Shown here: piece by piece, positions 24,985 through 33,350 of the stretch | Layout of the letters: every line of letters starts with the position of its first letter | How positions within the stretch are numbered: the stretch's first letter is position 1 | Source of the DNA: Bacillus multifaciens | Lineage (GTDB): Bacteria > Bacillota > Bacilli > Bacillales > Bacillaceae_G | Direction of reading: 5' to 3' | Length of the DNA stretch: 64,000 nucleotides | Assembly: GCF_030756675.1 (NCBI RefSeq) | Contig: NZ_JAVBXD010000006.1 | Coordinates: forward strand, 62,001-126,000 | The notes under the pieces: generated by a model | Database searches by the model: none | Seen by the model: only the letters and a program-made list of their open reading frames with translations | Told to the model about the DNA's origin: nothing | Program-made: the position numbers and the translations under genes

Positions 24985-26430
24985 ATGAAATGGACATTAG
25001 ATACTGATAGTAAAATCCCAATCTATCAACAAGTTGTTGATTTTATTGAGAGACGTATTTTATATGGAGAACTGCCACCTGGCAGTTTTCTTCCGTCAGA
25101 ACGTAAACTAGCAGAGCAGCTTCAGGTGAATCGAAGTACAATTACAACAGCTTATAATGAACTACGCGCAATGGGAATTGTTGAAAGTACAACAGGAAAA
25201 GGGACGCGTGTAAGCACACATATGTGGGGTGTATCTCCAAAGTTCACGCCAAATTGGAGAGGGTTTGTAGAGGGCGGGACATTTTTGCCTAATTTACCGC
25301 TCCTTCGTTACATTCGTGAACAAGTACAGCAAAATGACAATATCATTGATTTTGCAAACGGAGAACTCGGATGCGATTTGTTCCCGCACCAACAATTACA
25401 AACGATATTACGCGAACAATCATTAACGCAATCGTTAAGTTATGATCATCCACAAGGCTATCTTCCTTTACGACAAGCTGTAGCTACATATATGAAGGAG
25501 CATTTACAAATTGATGCAACTGAACAATCCATTATGATTACTTCAGGCGCCCAACAAGCACTGCATCTTATTGTCCAATGTTTATTAAATCCAGGTGATG
25601 CGGTAGCATTTGAAAGTCCATCACATTGTTATTCGTTGCCTCTTTTTCAATCTGCAGGCATTCGAATTTTCCCGTTACCTGTTGATGAACACGGGATTAA
25701 TCCCGATGATGTAGAAGAGCTCTATCGTAAGCATCGAATTAAAATGATTTTCTTAAATCCAAATTACCAAAATCCAACCGGAACGCTCCTACACCCGAAA
25801 AGAAGAGAAACTCTTTTATCTTTATGCGCAGATCTACGCATTGCGATTGTTGAAGATGATCCGTCTAGCTTACTTTCATTAGAAAAGAAAGAACAAGCAT
25901 GTGCAACCTTAAAATCAATTGATACGAACGGAACAGTCATTTATGTTCATTCTCTATCAAAAATGATAGCACCAGGTTTGCGAATTGGTTGGCTCGTTGC
26001 TCCGCAATCTGTTGTGGAGCGGTTAGCAGATGCACGGCATCAAATGGAATTGGGCTTAAGTATTTTTCCGCAATGGCTTATGCAACAATTTTTTGAAACT
26101 GTTCCGTTCAAAACACATTTACAGCAATTACGGTCTGAATTAATCCAAAAAAGAAATATTCTAGCAGATGCACTGCAACATTCACTCAAAGAAGAACTCT
26201 CATTTTCATTGCCAACAGGTGGAATTTATATATGGGGGAAATTACAGCAAACGATTAATGAAAAACAGTTGATAATGCAAAGCATAAAACAACAAGTTGC
26301 TTTTATGCCCGGCAGTATTTTTGGCGCAAGAGATGGTTATATTCGTCTATCGTATGGAAAGGTAGATATAAACCACATTGCTGAAGGAGTCTCGCGCTTA
26401 CAACAGGCGATTAAGTCGTCTCATACATGA
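24985..26430 (+). CDS. MocR-family (GntR-HTH plus aminotransferase) transcription regulator
   Basis: 481 residues. Residues about 10-75 are a GntR winged helix (PIYQQVVDFIERRILYGELP, then LPSERKLAEQLQVNRSTI). The rest is a class I aminotransferase fold with the PLP lysine in HSLSKMIAPGLRIGW near residue 325 and NPNYQNPTG near 255. It probably senses a PLP-reactive metabolite such as an amino acid or vitamer and controls the divergent exporter. GGAGACGG precedes the ATG. Confidence 0.92.
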   Translation: MKWTLDTDSKIPIYQQVVDFIERRILYGELPPGSFLPSERKLAEQLQVNRSTITTAYNELRAMGIVESTTGKGTRVSTHMWGVSPKFTPNWRGFVEGGTFLPNLPLLRYIREQVQQNDNIIDFANGELGCDLFPHQQLQTILREQSLTQSLSYDHPQGYLPLRQAVATYMKEHLQIDATEQSIMITSGAQQALHLIVQCLLNPGDAVAFESPSHCYSLPLFQSAGIRIFPLPVDEHGINPDDVEELYRKHRIKMIFLNPNYQNPTGTLLHPKRRETLLSLCADLRIAIVEDDPSSLLSLEKKEQACATLKSIDTNGTVIYVHSLSKMIAPGLRIGWLVAPQSVVERLADARHQMELGLSIFPQWLMQQFFETVPFKTHLQQLRSELIQKRNILADALQHSLKEELSFSLPTGGIYIWGKLQQTINEKQLIMQSIKQQVAFMPGSIFGARDGYIRLSYGKVDINHIAEGVSRLQQAIKSSHT

Positions 26431-26514
26431 AATTATTTCTACCATCTCTCTATGCAATAAAACTCATGTAAATTATTTATATAGGACGATCTACCTTTTG
26501 TTCTTTTCCAAATT

Positions 26515-26549
26515 ACCCAGAAGTACAGAAACTTACTGTACTTCTGGGT
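26515..26549. terminator. Strong bidirectional terminator
   Basis: ACCCAGAAGTACAG / CTGTACTTCTGGGT, 14-bp perfect stem with a seven-base loop, between convergent MocR and VOC genes. Confidence 0.85.
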
Positions 26550-26573
26550 AATTTTCTTTCACCTTAATTCTTC

Positions 26574-27377
26574 CTAAAATATGTACATACCATTTCGTAT
26601 ATGATATACACTCTTTTTCTCCTTATCTCCTTGAAACTCTATCGCAAATGGCGATTCACCATAATTTTTTAATTGATTCTGAACTATCCCACTCCCTATC
26701 GGTTCACAAAATTGAATGGTGATTTCTCCTAATGAAAAACTTTGAGAGATCGCATTCAACTCTTTATTTATTCTCGGTGGACTCATTTCTATTTGCAGTA
26801 AATCTTCCCATCGTTTGCTTGTTTCATTTAAATTCGTTACAGCATAAAACACTGTTTTCATGCCAATTATGTTATTGCTATGGGGCGAGATTACTCCTTT
26901 TTTCTGTAAATCATCCCTTCTTCTTTCATCCGATTCGCCCCACTCAATGAAAAATGGAAATCTAGGACCTTCTTTTTCTTGTTCAATAAATAACATTTTC
27001 CAGCTTAAGAGTGTTCCGTCATCCCTCATACGTTTCCCTTCCAATAGACCGTTTGTATGAAATCCTTTTTCCCTCAGTTTCTCAGCAAACTCTTCCATGC
27101 GTTCAGTCCGCAGTGCAATTTGAAGCATTCCCTCTCCTGTTTTCAACTTATGAACAACTTGCCTAATAAGAGGATTCTTTGTTCGGTTTGCTATCTCTTG
27201 ATTTTGCACTGCTAAAAATTCAATATACGCTAAATCGAAATAACATAAACTATTATGTGTCCCCCAATTTGTATGCTCTCCCCCCTGAACGACATGAAAT
27301 CCATGTATTTTCATCTGATTTATTGCCTCAGCTGGAGAGCAATGAACTACATGGACAAGATGATCAAACTGGAACAT
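26574..27377 (-). CDS. Glyoxalase-like (VOC) domain protein, long form
   Basis: 267 residues, about twice a single VOC unit, of the Glyoxalase_3 type. It begins FQFDHLVHVVHCSPAEAINQM and has a first half with THNSLCYFDLAYIEFLAV and a second with KTVFYAVTNLNETSKRWEDLL. Start chosen at ATG 27377 immediately after GGTGAGGAG; the longer frame has no site. Family of unknown role. Monocistronic. Confidence 0.82.
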   Translation of the reverse strand: MFQFDHLVHVVHCSPAEAINQMKIHGFHVVQGGEHTNWGTHNSLCYFDLAYIEFLAVQNQEIANRTKNPLIRQVVHKLKTGEGMLQIALRTERMEEFAEKLREKGFHTNGLLEGKRMRDDGTLLSWKMLFIEQEKEGPRFPFFIEWGESDERRRDDLQKKGVISPHSNNIIGMKTVFYAVTNLNETSKRWEDLLQIEMSPPRINKELNAISQSFSLGEITIQFCEPIGSGIVQNQLKNYGESPFAIEFQGDKEKKSVYHIRNGMYIF

Positions 27378-27422
27378 CTCCTCACCACCCTTACCTTTTC
27401 CATTTAGTGTATAATTTTTCAA

Positions 27423-27723
27423 TTATTCTTTTCAATTCTAATATTAACTTAAAGCAAATTTCTTTATATGATTGTCGAAAAATATTTATCTGAATTTTCT
27501 ATTAATTTTAAAGGATTTTTCGAAACATAATGCGAAACCATTGTATAACCTTTTTTATCAAAGGATTGCTTTATACATATTTATTAGGAACGGGACGAAT
27601 TTTGAAAGCGCTTTTCTTAAATAGCCATTTATTTCTATAAGAAAATCCTTGCAATATATTCAGAAAATCATTACAATTGCCATATATTAAAAATCATAGT
27701 AATAGAAAAATCCTCATCAATCC
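27423..27723. other. Intergenic stretch without recognisable gene
   Basis: AT-rich spacer between the VOC gene and the lysine riboswitch. It must contain the riboswitch promoter; no clear coding frame or hairpin was seen. Confidence 0.5.
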
Positions 27724-27940
27724 GATGAGGTAGAGGTTGCGACTTTTATTAGTAATCTAGACGAGACGCGGAGAACGTCAATAACTCTAGCTGAAAGGAA
27801 AAGTTGCCGAAGTTTATACTTCTTCTCTGGAAGTATATGCTGGGGCTGTTTTCGAATAGGAACAGAACTGTCACGTTTACAAAATTACCGTGTAAACGTG
27901 GGGCGCTATCTTAACGGAAGGTATGATGGGGTGGCTATTT
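27724..27940 (+). ncRNA. Lysine riboswitch (L-box)
   Basis: Leader RNA with the conserved L-box blocks in order: GATGAGGTAGAGGTTGC, GGAGAACGTCA, CTGAAAGGAAAAGTTGCCGA, TCTGGAAGTATATGCTGGGG, CAGAACTGTCAC, TAACGGAAGG and GGGGTGGCTATTTTT. These pair into the five-helix lysine aptamer. A terminator hairpin follows, so lysine binding should end transcription before the permease gene. Confidence 0.93.
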
Positions 27941-27950
27941 TTGAATTGCT

Positions 27951-27977
27951 CCGCTAAAGTCCTTTGGCGGTTTTTTT
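27951..27977 (+). terminator. Riboswitch terminator
   Basis: CCGCTAAAG / CTTTGGCGG with T7 tail, the expression platform of the lysine riboswitch. Confidence 0.88.
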
Positions 27978-28023
27978 AATTCCCCCCGCTCCTTCCTATC
28001 TTACTAGAAAAGGAGTGTTGAAC

Positions 28024-29493
28024 ATGAACGGCGCAACTACTAACGTTACCTCTACAGCTACAAATCAATCTGCTCAATCAAATAATGAACTACGACGCGG
28101 ATTGAAATCTCGCCATCTTACAATGATCTCTCTTGGTGGTACAATTGGAACAGGTTTATTCCTAGCAAGCGGTGGTGTTGTCCACACAGCTGGTCCTGGT
28201 GGTGCACTCGTCGCCTATGCTGCAATTGGTATTATGGTATATTTTTTAATGACAAGCTTAGCTGAATTAGCATCCTACATGCCTGTAGCAGGATCATTTA
28301 GCACCTATGCAACCAGATTTGTTGATCCATCGCTTGGATTTGCATTAGGTTGGAACTACTGGTATAACTGGGCCATTACCATTGCTGCTGAACTCTCTGC
28401 AGTCACATTAATTATGAAGTTTTGGTTTCCAAATACACCTTCCCTACTTTGGAGTGGAATTTGTTTAGCTATTATGTTCCTTTTAAACTATTTATCTGTT
28501 AAAGGCTTTGGGGAAGCGGAATATTGGTTTGCACTTATTAAAGTTGTAACTGTTATTGCCTTTTTAATCGTCGGATTTCTTATGATTTTCGGTATTATGG
28601 GCGGAGAGCCTGTTGGTTTTAAAAACTTCACAGTTGCAGATGCACCGTTTAACGGCGGCTTCATGGCAATCATCGGTGTGTTTATGGCAGCTGGATTCTC
28701 GTTCCAAGGAACAGAATTATTAGGAGTTGCGGCTGGTGAAACTGAAGATCCACAGCGCAACATTCCAAAAGCAATTCGCAGCATCTTTTGGCGAATTCTA
28801 TTGTTCTATATTTTTGCGATTCTCGTAATTGGCTTATTAATCCCGTATACAAACGAAAACCTTGCAGCAAGCGATGTAACAGTAAGTCCATTTACACTTA
28901 TATTCGATAAAGCAGGCATTGCCTTTGCAGCATCAGTAATGAACGCCGTTATTTTAACAGCTGTTTTATCCGCTGGTAACTCTGGTATGTATGCATCAGC
29001 ACGTATGCTTTGGGATTTAGCAAACCAAGGCAAAGCACCGAAGTTTTTAGGAAAATTAAATAGTCGCGGTGTACCAGTAAATGCGTTGCTTGCAACATCA
29101 TTAGTTGGATCTGCTGCTTTCTTAGCTTCTTTATTCGGTGATGGCGTTGTCTATGTGTGGCTATTAAATGCCTCTGGTATGTCAGGTTTCATCGCTTGGA
29201 TCGGAATTGCCATTAGTCACTATCGTTTCCGCAAAGCATACATTGCACAAGGAAAAGACTTAAATGACTTACCTTATAAAGCAAAATGGTTCCCATTCGG
29301 CCCTATCTTTGCATTTGTATTATGCTTAATCGTTGTCCTTGGTCAGAACTACGGTGCATTTATGGGAGAATCTATTGATTGGAACGGTGTACTCGTTTCG
29401 TATATAGGCTTACCTCTTTTCTTAATACTTTGGTTAGGTTATAAATTTACAAAGAAAACAAAAGTAATCCCATTAGATAAATGTGAGCTTTAA
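28024..29493 (+). CDS. lysP: Lysine-specific amino acid permease
   Basis: 489-residue APC-superfamily permease with about twelve membrane helices. The first helix carries SLGGTIGTGLFLASGG, and helix 6-8 carries FQGTELLGVAAGETEDPQRN, both typical of AAT/LysP-type permeases. The lysine riboswitch directly upstream makes lysine the probable substrate. I start at ATG 28024 (GGAGTG upstream) because the longer frame would begin inside the riboswitch terminator. A hairpin follows the stop. Confidence 0.92.
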   Translation: MNGATTNVTSTATNQSAQSNNELRRGLKSRHLTMISLGGTIGTGLFLASGGVVHTAGPGGALVAYAAIGIMVYFLMTSLAELASYMPVAGSFSTYATRFVDPSLGFALGWNYWYNWAITIAAELSAVTLIMKFWFPNTPSLLWSGICLAIMFLLNYLSVKGFGEAEYWFALIKVVTVIAFLIVGFLMIFGIMGGEPVGFKNFTVADAPFNGGFMAIIGVFMAAGFSFQGTELLGVAAGETEDPQRNIPKAIRSIFWRILLFYIFAILVIGLLIPYTNENLAASDVTVSPFTLIFDKAGIAFAASVMNAVILTAVLSAGNSGMYASARMLWDLANQGKAPKFLGKLNSRGVPVNALLATSLVGSAAFLASLFGDGVVYVWLLNASGMSGFIAWIGIAISHYRFRKAYIAQGKDLNDLPYKAKWFPFGPIFAFVLCLIVVLGQNYGAFMGESIDWNGVLVSYIGLPLFLILWLGYKFTKKTKVIPLDKCEL

Positions 29494-29502
29494 TAATCAA
29501 AC

Positions 29503-29528
29503 CCTATCAACTTTTGTTGATAGGATTT
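29503..29528 (+). terminator. Terminator of lysP
   Basis: CCTATCAAC / GTTGATAGG, four-base loop, followed by ATTTCTTG. Confidence 0.75.
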
Positions 29529-29768
29529 CTTGTGTAACTCTCAATATACAAGTTAAAAACTCCTTCTTTTTAAACGAACGAGAGCAGCTGGCTGCGAATA
29601 GAAACGATTAGAGCCTATCACATGCAAGGTTTAAAACAAAAGAAGAAAGCAAGTATAGATCACTTTTTTCTTCTGCGTACCATTAACTAATATATTGAAA
29701 AATCAAAATGAATTTATATATTATTGTATCTTTGTTAAAATAGATGTTTAGGAAAGGAACGTGATCAT

Positions 29769-30065
29769 ATGAATATTCGCGTTACAAATATAGCAAAAGA
29801 GAAATTGCAACAAAACGAAGATAAAATCATTGTTAGAATAAAAGGAAGTATCGGAAACACTTGTACTGTCTATGTAAACATTGATTTAATCATTGATGAA
29901 TACAATGCAAATGATGTTGTATTTGAAGATGAACAGCTCGTAATTCAAATGGACGATTTTACAAAAGATTATATCGGAGATGCTATGACGCTAGACTACA
30001 ATACGGGGTTTAAAATCACAACACCAAGTGAAACGATTGTTTATGGCTTATCACTAAAAAAATAA
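29769..30065 (+). CDS. HesB/IscA-fold protein lacking the cluster cysteines
   Basis: 98 residues with the beta-sheet pattern of the iron-sulfur biosynthesis (HesB/YadR) fold: NIRVTNIAKEKLQQ at the start, VVFEDEQLVIQMDDFTKDYI and GDAMTLDYNTGFKITTP. Only one Cys (in GNTCTVYVN) is present and the C-terminal CGCG-type motif of A-type carriers is missing, so it is unlikely to be a cluster scaffold. Bacillus genomes hold several such degenerate members of unknown role. GGAAAGGAACG upstream. Confidence 0.75.
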   Translation: MNIRVTNIAKEKLQQNEDKIIVRIKGSIGNTCTVYVNIDLIIDEYNANDVVFEDEQLVIQMDDFTKDYIGDAMTLDYNTGFKITTPSETIVYGLSLKK

Positions 30066-30079
30066 TGCTTTTTAATACA

Positions 30080-30120
30080 AAACAAACAACGCATGGAAAA
30101 ACGAAATGCGTTGTTTGTTT
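30080..30120. terminator. Bidirectional terminator
   Basis: AAACAAACAACGCAT / ATGCGTTGTTTGTTT, 15-bp perfect stem between convergent genes. Confidence 0.88.
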
Positions 30121-30124
30121 TGTT

Positions 30125-30718
30125 TTATCCTTTTAGCACCAAATCAGCATGTTTGTCAGGAGCTTCCGTATTTACATAAAATTCTTCAGCCTTCCAATAT
30201 CTATTTTCAAATTTCGCAATGTTCTTTTGAGTATCTTCACTTTCACGAAGAAACCTCTTACTTCTCGGACAATCTAGATATACGACATAATCATAGAAGC
30301 TTCTCCACTCTTTACGCTGTAAAAAAACACCTTCTACTATGATAACAGAAGCATTAGAAAGCTGAATTTCCTTCTTACTATGTGTGTCAGATTCATCATT
30401 ATAAACAGGAAGAGTAAGATGGTTAGAGGATTTTAGTTTACTGAAAAAATGTTGATTTAACCAATCCGTATCCCATTGTAAATTGTAATACTCATACCAT
30501 TCCTCATTCCCTGTATTATAACGTTTTTCACGCTGGGAAATATAATCATCAATATGAAAAACTTGAAACGGGATGTTCTTTTCTTTCATATTTTGACTGA
30601 GTTTATTCACGAGTGTTGTTTTGCCAGAACGGCTTAAGCCATCTATCCCTAAAATAAACCGATTTCCACTATTGGCATTTTTAATTATTTCTAGTAATAT
30701 TCTTTCGTTCTTCCCCAA
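30125..30718 (-). CDS. Uridine kinase-like P-loop kinase
   Basis: 197 residues. Walker A is GIDGLSRSGKTTLVNK near residue 24, HIDDYI is the phosphoacceptor-side motif near 55, and IIVEGVFLQRKEW near 128 is the usual EGxF/L motif of uridine kinase/phosphoribulokinase-like enzymes. The nucleoside is not certain; annotation as a uridine kinase-family protein is as far as the sequence goes. Followed by a terminator shared with the HesB-like gene. Confidence 0.82.
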   Translation of the reverse strand: MGKNERILLEIIKNANSGNRFILGIDGLSRSGKTTLVNKLSQNMKEKNIPFQVFHIDDYISQREKRYNTGNEEWYEYYNLQWDTDWLNQHFFSKLKSSNHLTLPVYNDESDTHSKKEIQLSNASVIIVEGVFLQRKEWRSFYDYVVYLDCPRSKRFLRESEDTQKNIAKFENRYWKAEEFYVNTEAPDKHADLVLKG

Positions 30719-30813
30719 ACTACTCTCCCCTTTGCAACAAATCTCCTTTTTTGAAACTATGATAGTTCTTTAACGCGATTTAAACATATACAATATTCCC
30801 CTTAACATTCAAG

Positions 30814-30850
30814 CCCCCACTTCAAAACGTGTTAGCGTTTAAGTGAGGGG
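30814..30850. repeat. Hairpin repeat, copy 1
   Basis: CCCCCACTTCAAAACG / CGTTTAAGTGAGGGG with a GTGTTAG loop. The reverse complement closely matches the hairpin at 36964-37000. It sits just past the sirtuin stop and can act as its terminator. Confidence 0.7.
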
Positions 30851-30867
30851 TAGTTGACTTACTCGAC

Positions 30868-31599
30868 CTATTCTTTTTCCGCTACTATTCCCTTCACAAA
30901 TTCCCCAATCGTTTCATGAAATACATAATCAAAATATTGTTCTTGTCCTGTTTGTTCATTGTTAACAAGTATTGTTGTTGCTCCTATTTCTCGTTTTGCG
31001 ATTTGCGGAAAGGATGCTACAGGCTGTACTTTCAGCGACGTTCCCATCACAAGTAATACATCCGTTTCATATAATCTTTCAACTGCCATTTGAAATTGCG
31101 GCAATGTATCTCCATATAACACAACATCAGGATTCAAAATGAAATTACATTTTTCACAACGCGGCACTTCATGTTCAATCATATATTGTAAGTTGTATTT
31201 TGCACGACACTTCGGACAATGAGCCGATTGAAGCGTACCATGTAAATTAATAACACGTGTACTCCCACCCAATTGATGAAGGCCATCAATATTTTGTGTT
31301 AACAATACAATATCTTTTCCCGCTTGCTCTAACTGCGCAAGAAACACATGTCCTTCATTCGGTTTATATTGATTGAATGTCTCAATTTGAAAAATGGCTT
31401 TATAATGTTTCCAAAATTCTTTCGGATTTCGATTATAATATCCTCTTGATAAATACATTTCTACATTTGCATCTGCGTACAAACCATTTGCTGATCGAAA
31501 GTCTGGAATTCCACTCTCTGTACTTGCACCTGCTCCGGTTAACACTGTAATTTTCTTGGCACTTCTAATAATAGAACGCACTTCCTCATAATGCTGCAC
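30868..31599 (-). CDS. SIR2-family NAD-dependent protein deacylase
   Basis: About 243 residues. The NAD-binding GAGASTESGIPDFRS motif is near residue 23, the QNIDGLH loop and catalytic His in INLHGTL near 120, and four zinc cysteines CPKC and CEKC near 130-155. The enzyme removes acetyl or longer acyl groups from lysines using NAD. Start chosen at GTG 31597-31599, six bases after AGAGGTG; a GTG three codons upstream has no site. The ATG-free start and strong zinc motif are as in B. cereus sirtuins of the CobB/SrtN class. Confidence 0.92.
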   Translation of the reverse strand: MQHYEEVRSIIRSAKKITVLTGAGASTESGIPDFRSANGLYADANVEMYLSRGYYNRNPKEFWKHYKAIFQIETFNQYKPNEGHVFLAQLEQAGKDIVLLTQNIDGLHQLGGSTRVINLHGTLQSAHCPKCRAKYNLQYMIEHEVPRCEKCNFILNPDVVLYGDTLPQFQMAVERLYETDVLLVMGTSLKVQPVASFPQIAKREIGATTILVNNEQTGQEQYFDYVFHETIGEFVKGIVAEKE

Positions 31600-31692
31600 A
31601 ACATTCACCTCTATGTATCATTCTTTTTACATTATAACAGGCATTCATAATAACTTGGAAATATTTCCTTACTCAGTTTTCTCAGCTACCTT

Positions 31693-31971
31693 ATAAAGTG
31701 AAACTTTAATCAGTGGGGGGGTTCTTCATCCCCCACTGATTATCAGCCCTCACCAATCGGGCTTTTACGGGCAGTTTATCTCCCACCTAACTTCTTAAGA
31801 AAAGCGGAAGCGGCTCGCTCAGAATCGCAGGACGCCCACGCACAGGGCGGAGAGGCGCTTTTTGCCTCGTCCGAGGGGGTGAAACGACCGGAGATTCTAG
31901 CCGCTAGAGCTAGACAATGTTTTTACCTAATTTTGAGGTGGGAGTATTACTGCCCGTTAATGCGGGATAAA
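31693..31971 (-). repeat. Composite intergenic repeat, long copy with nested insertion
   Basis: 279 bases. Its two flanking parts match, in reverse complement, nearly the whole 154-base element at 63319-63472 (ends TTTATCCCGCATTAACGGGC and AATCAGTGGGGG). Between AGAAGTTAGGTGGGAG and CTCCCACCTCAAAATT about 130 bases are inserted (31797-31926) instead of 12. Stem pairs CCCACCT/AGGTGGG and CGGGCAGT/ACTGCCCG make it a multi-hairpin element. Confidence 0.75.
31797..31926. repeat. Nested GC-rich insertion inside the composite repeat
   Basis: AAAAGCGGAAGCGGCTCGCT at one end and CTAGCCGCTAGAGCTAGACA at the other, with an inner GGGCGGAGAGGCGC part. Clearly more GC-rich than its surroundings. This type of block (reading TGTCTAGCTC...GCTTCCGCTTTT) recurs in intergenic regions of many Bacillaceae as I recall; origin unknown. 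Confidence 0.55.
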
Positions 31972-32009
31972 TTTTGATTGCACATTCTCAAGATAAAAAT
32001 AAAAGAAGA

Positions 32010-32036
32010 GATCAAAACTCAAAATGAGTTTTGATC
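32010..32036 (-). terminator. Terminator of the cutC-signal peptidase pair
   Basis: GATCAAAACTCA / TGAGTTTTGATC with a three-base loop; minus strand continues TTCTTTTATTTTT. Confidence 0.82.
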
Positions 32037-32050
32037 CCTTCCAAAAACGA

Positions 32051-32593
32051 TTATAGTGCTCTAGCATGCTGCAATGGCCAAAATACTACTGAACCTTTCC
32101 CAACAATTTGTTCTTCAGAAACAAATCCAAATGCACGGCTATCTTTTGATACTTGACGATTATCTCCTAGTACAAATACAGAACCTTTTGGAACAGTTTT
32201 TTGCCCAGTTAACCCTTCTAATGTAAAATCAGGAGTTAACACCTCACCAGATAATTGCTTTTTATATTCATCTAAATATTGTTCAGCAACTGGTTTACCA
32301 TTTACATATAAAACATCGTGTTTATATTCGATTGTGTCCCCCGGTAATCCAATTACTCGTTTCACCAAATCATGACCTTCATTCCCATGAAAGACGATAA
32401 TTTCAAAACGATCTAACCCTTGTACACTATAGCCAATTTTATTTACAACCATTCTCTCATTGTTTTCCAGCGTTGGCATCATAGATTCCCCTTGCACAAG
32501 CGATGGTGTAAATAAAAATGCCCGACACACAAATGCAATAATTAAAGCTAAAGCAATACTTTTAACCCATGACATAATTTCACTCTTATTCAT
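32051..32593 (-). CDS. lepB: Signal peptidase I
   Basis: 180-residue type I signal peptidase that cleaves secretory signal peptides outside the membrane. One N-terminal membrane anchor (about 8-27), catalytic Ser in QGESMMPTLEN near residue 37, catalytic Lys in DLVKRVIGLPGD near 77, and the box E segment VFVLGDNRQVSKDSRAFG near 140. Length and single anchor fit the prokaryotic SipS/SipT type. It starts 16 bases after cutC and is followed by a terminator. Confidence 0.93.
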   Translation of the reverse strand: MNKSEIMSWVKSIALALIIAFVCRAFLFTPSLVQGESMMPTLENNERMVVNKIGYSVQGLDRFEIIVFHGNEGHDLVKRVIGLPGDTIEYKHDVLYVNGKPVAEQYLDEYKKQLSGEVLTPDFTLEGLTGQKTVPKGSVFVLGDNRQVSKDSRAFGFVSEEQIVGKGSVVFWPLQHARAL

Positions 32594-32609
32594 CTATCCC
32601 CTATCTCCT

Positions 32610-33290
32610 TTAACAACTAGTCATTTTTGCGATTTCTTGTACATTTTGAACAACAATTTCACCAAAGCACGATTTTCCCTCTCTCACCGCTGTACCTACG
32701 TGAGCCTGTATAGTCCCTGTTTCATGCAGTAATTGTTGTATATTCTCTTTCGTGACGCCACTACCAACAATCACTTCTATGTGTCCTTCACTTGCTTCGT
32801 GCATTTGGCGCAAGACAGAAATGTTATCTTCTATTTTTCCTTGTCCGCCAGATGTTAAAATATGTGTGACTTTCTTAAACTTCCGTAATATTTTGACGGC
32901 CCCTATTAAATCCCTCATTTCATCAATTGCGCGGTGAAACGTCACATTCATTCCCTCTGTTACTTCTAGTAATTTTGCTAACTTTTCTTCATCAATTTCA
33001 TTTTTTTCATTTAAAACACCTAATACAACACCAGTTGCACCAAGCTCTTTTACCACTCGAATATCTTCTCTCATTAATTCTATTTCTTCATTAGAATATA
33101 CGAAAGACTTAGCATGCGGTCGTATCATTACATGCACCGGAATAGAAACTGCAGCTATCACGCTTTTTATTAACGCATAGCTCGGTGTAAGACCACCTTC
33201 AGTAAAAGCAGTAATTAATTCGATCCGTTTCGCACCGCCACGCTCAATCCGTTTGGCATCTTCTAAACATGTTGCGATGACTTCTAGCAT
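32610..33290 (-). CDS. cutC: CutC family protein
   Basis: 226-residue TIM-barrel protein. It begins LEVIATCLEDAKRIERGGAK and has ELITAFTEGGLTPSY, PVHVMIRPHAKSFVYSNEE and HILTSGGQGKIEDN, all signature CutC segments. Originally linked to copper tolerance, though its true activity is debated. GGAG lies seven bases before the ATG. Upstream partner of the signal peptidase gene. Confidence 0.93.
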   Translation of the reverse strand: MLEVIATCLEDAKRIERGGAKRIELITAFTEGGLTPSYALIKSVIAAVSIPVHVMIRPHAKSFVYSNEEIELMREDIRVVKELGATGVVLGVLNEKNEIDEEKLAKLLEVTEGMNVTFHRAIDEMRDLIGAVKILRKFKKVTHILTSGGQGKIEDNISVLRQMHEASEGHIEVIVGSGVTKENIQQLLHETGTIQAHVGTAVREGKSCFGEIVVQNVQEIAKMTSC

Positions 33291-33350
33291 TTGTTAACTC
33301 CTTTTTGTACATTGTCCATTTTTATTATATACGAAAAAGGAAAGTAGTAC

